Assembly: GCA_017449745.1 (NCBI GenBank)
Contig: JAFTFD010000345.1
Span: forward strand, 1 to 36,685
Direction of reading: 5' to 3'
DNA: 36,685 nucleotides
Origin: Lachnospiraceae bacterium
GTDB lineage: Bacteria; Bacillota; Clostridia; Lachnospirales; Lachnospiraceae
Of the stretch, positions 34,836 to 36,685 are shown piece after piece. Positions within the stretch are counted from its first letter, which is position 1; each line of letters starts with the position of its first letter. The notes under the pieces were generated by a model. It searched no databases, was not told where the DNA came from, and saw only the letters and a list, made by a program, of their open reading frames with translations. A program made the translations under genes and the position numbers.

Positions 34836-35594
34836 ATGAAAATAGAGAAGATCAGTGACAGCCAGATCCGGATCACATTGACCGGAGAAGACCTGGCAGC
34901 GCGTCACCTCAAGCTCTCGGAACTGGCGTACGGATCCGAGAAGGCCAGAAAACTGTTTCAGGATATGATGCAGGAAGCCAACTACCAGTTCGGCTTCGAG
35001 GCAGACAATATTCCTCTGATGATCGAGGCGATCCCTCTGGCCGGAGGGAGTATCGTGCTGATCGTGACGAAGGTCGATAATCCTGAAGAGCTCGATTCCA
35101 GGTTCTCTTCTTTTTCGCCCTCCGTACAGGCCGTTCCCGGCGCCTCGGAAGGAACCCAGACGAGTGCCCTGGAGCAGCTGATCAGTTCCATCAGAAAGGA
35201 ATATACCCAGGAGGCCGTCAGCGCTCCCGCCGGTTCCCATGCTCCCGGACAGGCTGAAAACAAGCGCAGGGAATACGCAAAGCTCAGGGAATATTATCTG
35301 CTGCACCGTCTGTACAGCTTCCGTTCCGTTAACGATGCGACCCGGGCTGCCGCGGATGCGGCCGGTTTTACGGGGGAGAGTTCCCTGTATTACAGCGAAC
35401 AGGACCAGACCTACTATCTGTCTCTTTCCATGAAAGACGTCGATGAAATGGGCGAGATGCAGCGGATCCTGTCTGTCATCTCCGAATTCGGCACTTTAGT
35501 CCCCGCAGCATATGCCAGGGAACAGTACTTAAAAGAACATTGCAAAACCGTAATTGCCGACCATGCACTTCAGCGACTGAGCGCTCTTAACTGA
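34836..35594 (+). CDS. mecA: MecA-family adaptor protein
   Basis: MecA delivers substrates to the ClpC-ClpP protease and controls competence and other regulators in Firmicutes. The 252 residues start at MKIEKISDSQIRITLTGEDL (34836), with AAAGAGG in front; the TTG at 34800 lies in the repeat and lacks a ribosome site. The N-terminal substrate-binding domain (~1-85) includes FGFEADNIPLMIEAIP. A variable linker (~100-160) follows, then the ClpC-binding C-terminal domain (~165-250) with YSFRSVNDATRAA, SSLYYSEQDQTYYLSL and ISEFG. Length is slightly above Bacillus MecA (~218). Monocistronic, with a long structured leader and its own terminator. Confidence 0.9.
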   Translation: MKIEKISDSQIRITLTGEDLAARHLKLSELAYGSEKARKLFQDMMQEANYQFGFEADNIPLMIEAIPLAGGSIVLIVTKVDNPEELDSRFSSFSPSVQAVPGASEGTQTSALEQLISSIRKEYTQEAVSAPAGSHAPGQAENKRREYAKLREYYLLHRLYSFRSVNDATRAAADAAGFTGESSLYYSEQDQTYYLSLSMKDVDEMGEMQRILSVISEFGTLVPAAYAREQYLKEHCKTVIADHALQRLSALN

Positions 35595-35609
35595 GCGCTC
35601 CTTTTATTT
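35579..35609 (+). terminator. Terminator overlapping the mecA stop
   Basis: GAGCGCTC (35579-35586) and GAGCGCTC (35593-35600) form an 8-bp stem with loop TTAACT, followed by CTTTTATTT. The TGA stop lies at the start of the 3' arm. Confidence 0.85.
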
Positions 35610-35644
35610 CTGCCAAATTATAGCGCTGCAAATACCTAAAAACA

Positions 35645-35673
35645 TTGCAAACAACGCCCCTGAATGCTAATAT
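35645..35673 (+). promoter_or_regulatory. Promoter of the pyruvate:ferredoxin oxidoreductase gene
   Basis: TTGCAA (35645-35650) and TAATAT (35668-35673) are separated by 17 bp. The leader of about 75 nt holds an inverted repeat at 35691-35727. Confidence 0.55.
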
Positions 35674-35690
35674 TGTGGGTATGATAGATA

Positions 35691-35727
35691 TACTGTGTGT
35701 GCTCCCTTTTGCCTTGCATACACAGTA
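35691..35727 (+). promoter_or_regulatory. Inverted repeat in the oxidoreductase leader
   Basis: TACTGTGTGTGC and GCATACACAGTA pair over 12 positions (one G-U) around a 13-nt loop, between the predicted start and the AGGAGG site. It could be a leader hairpin or a regulator-binding site. Confidence 0.5.
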
Positions 35728-35741
35728 CTATGACAATCTGA

Positions 35742-36685
<944 letters not shown>

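Overview
The window looks like chromosomal DNA of a moderately GC-rich low-GC-lineage Clostridia, most likely a Lachnospiraceae-type gut anaerobe. The signs are a GlgC/GlgD pair, SpoVG, a DnaD/DnaC(DnaI)-type helicase-loading pair, MecA, a 402-aa divergent PRPP synthetase, a eukaryote-like (long) IleRS, a SleB-type cell-wall hydrolase and pyruvate:ferredoxin oxidoreductase. Shine-Dalgarno sites are mostly strong (AGGAGG-like) and promoters are SigA-like. I see no phage, transposase, CRISPR array, rRNA or tRNA. Family assignments come from reading motifs, not from database searches.

Layout. 1-842 (+): 3' part of dihydroorotase, converging on a shared terminator. 993-19648 (-): a long reverse-strand block. 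In transcription order it is glgC-glgD-spoVG, pth-mfd, ileS, glgP, an aconitase-family hydratase, ddl and murF. 19948-24588 (+): murC, then a replication-linked cluster dnaD-dnaC-prs. 24689-33579 (-): a long run which in transcription order is a membrane-anchored GH18 protein, sua5/tsaC, rpiB, upp, dCMP deaminase, a coiled-coil/SleB wall hydrolase and an 853-aa membrane-anchored protein of unknown function. 33580-34835: a 1.25-kb gene-poor interval with strong inverted repeats, a probable relic reading frame and a duplicated mecA leader. 34836-35594 (+): mecA. 35757-end (+): 5' part of pyruvate:ferredoxin oxidoreductase.

Functional themes are glycogen synthesis and breakdown (glgC, glgD, glgP), peptidoglycan precursor synthesis (ddl, murF, murC), wall hydrolysis (GH18 and SleB proteins), pyrimidine/PRPP metabolism (pyrC, prs, upp, dCMP deaminase, rpiB) and information processing (ileS, mfd, pth, sua5, dnaD, dnaC). 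Most genes are ordinary housekeeping.

The less ordinary material is: (i) structured intergenic elements, notably a ~130-bp terminal-inverted-repeat element at 6192-6323 and the mecA leader at 34575-34808, where a 36-nt repeat creates two mutually exclusive partners for one antisense arm; (ii) DnaA-box-like sites directly upstream of dnaD-dnaC; (iii) an 853-aa exported protein ending in what looks like a catalytically dead C39-like peptidase fold, next to a wall hydrolase; (iv) a GH18 protein with an unusual Asp/Tyr-rich and Ser/Arg-rich cytoplasmic tail containing a DNA-level tandem repeat; (v) an ileS leader without a recognisable T-box.
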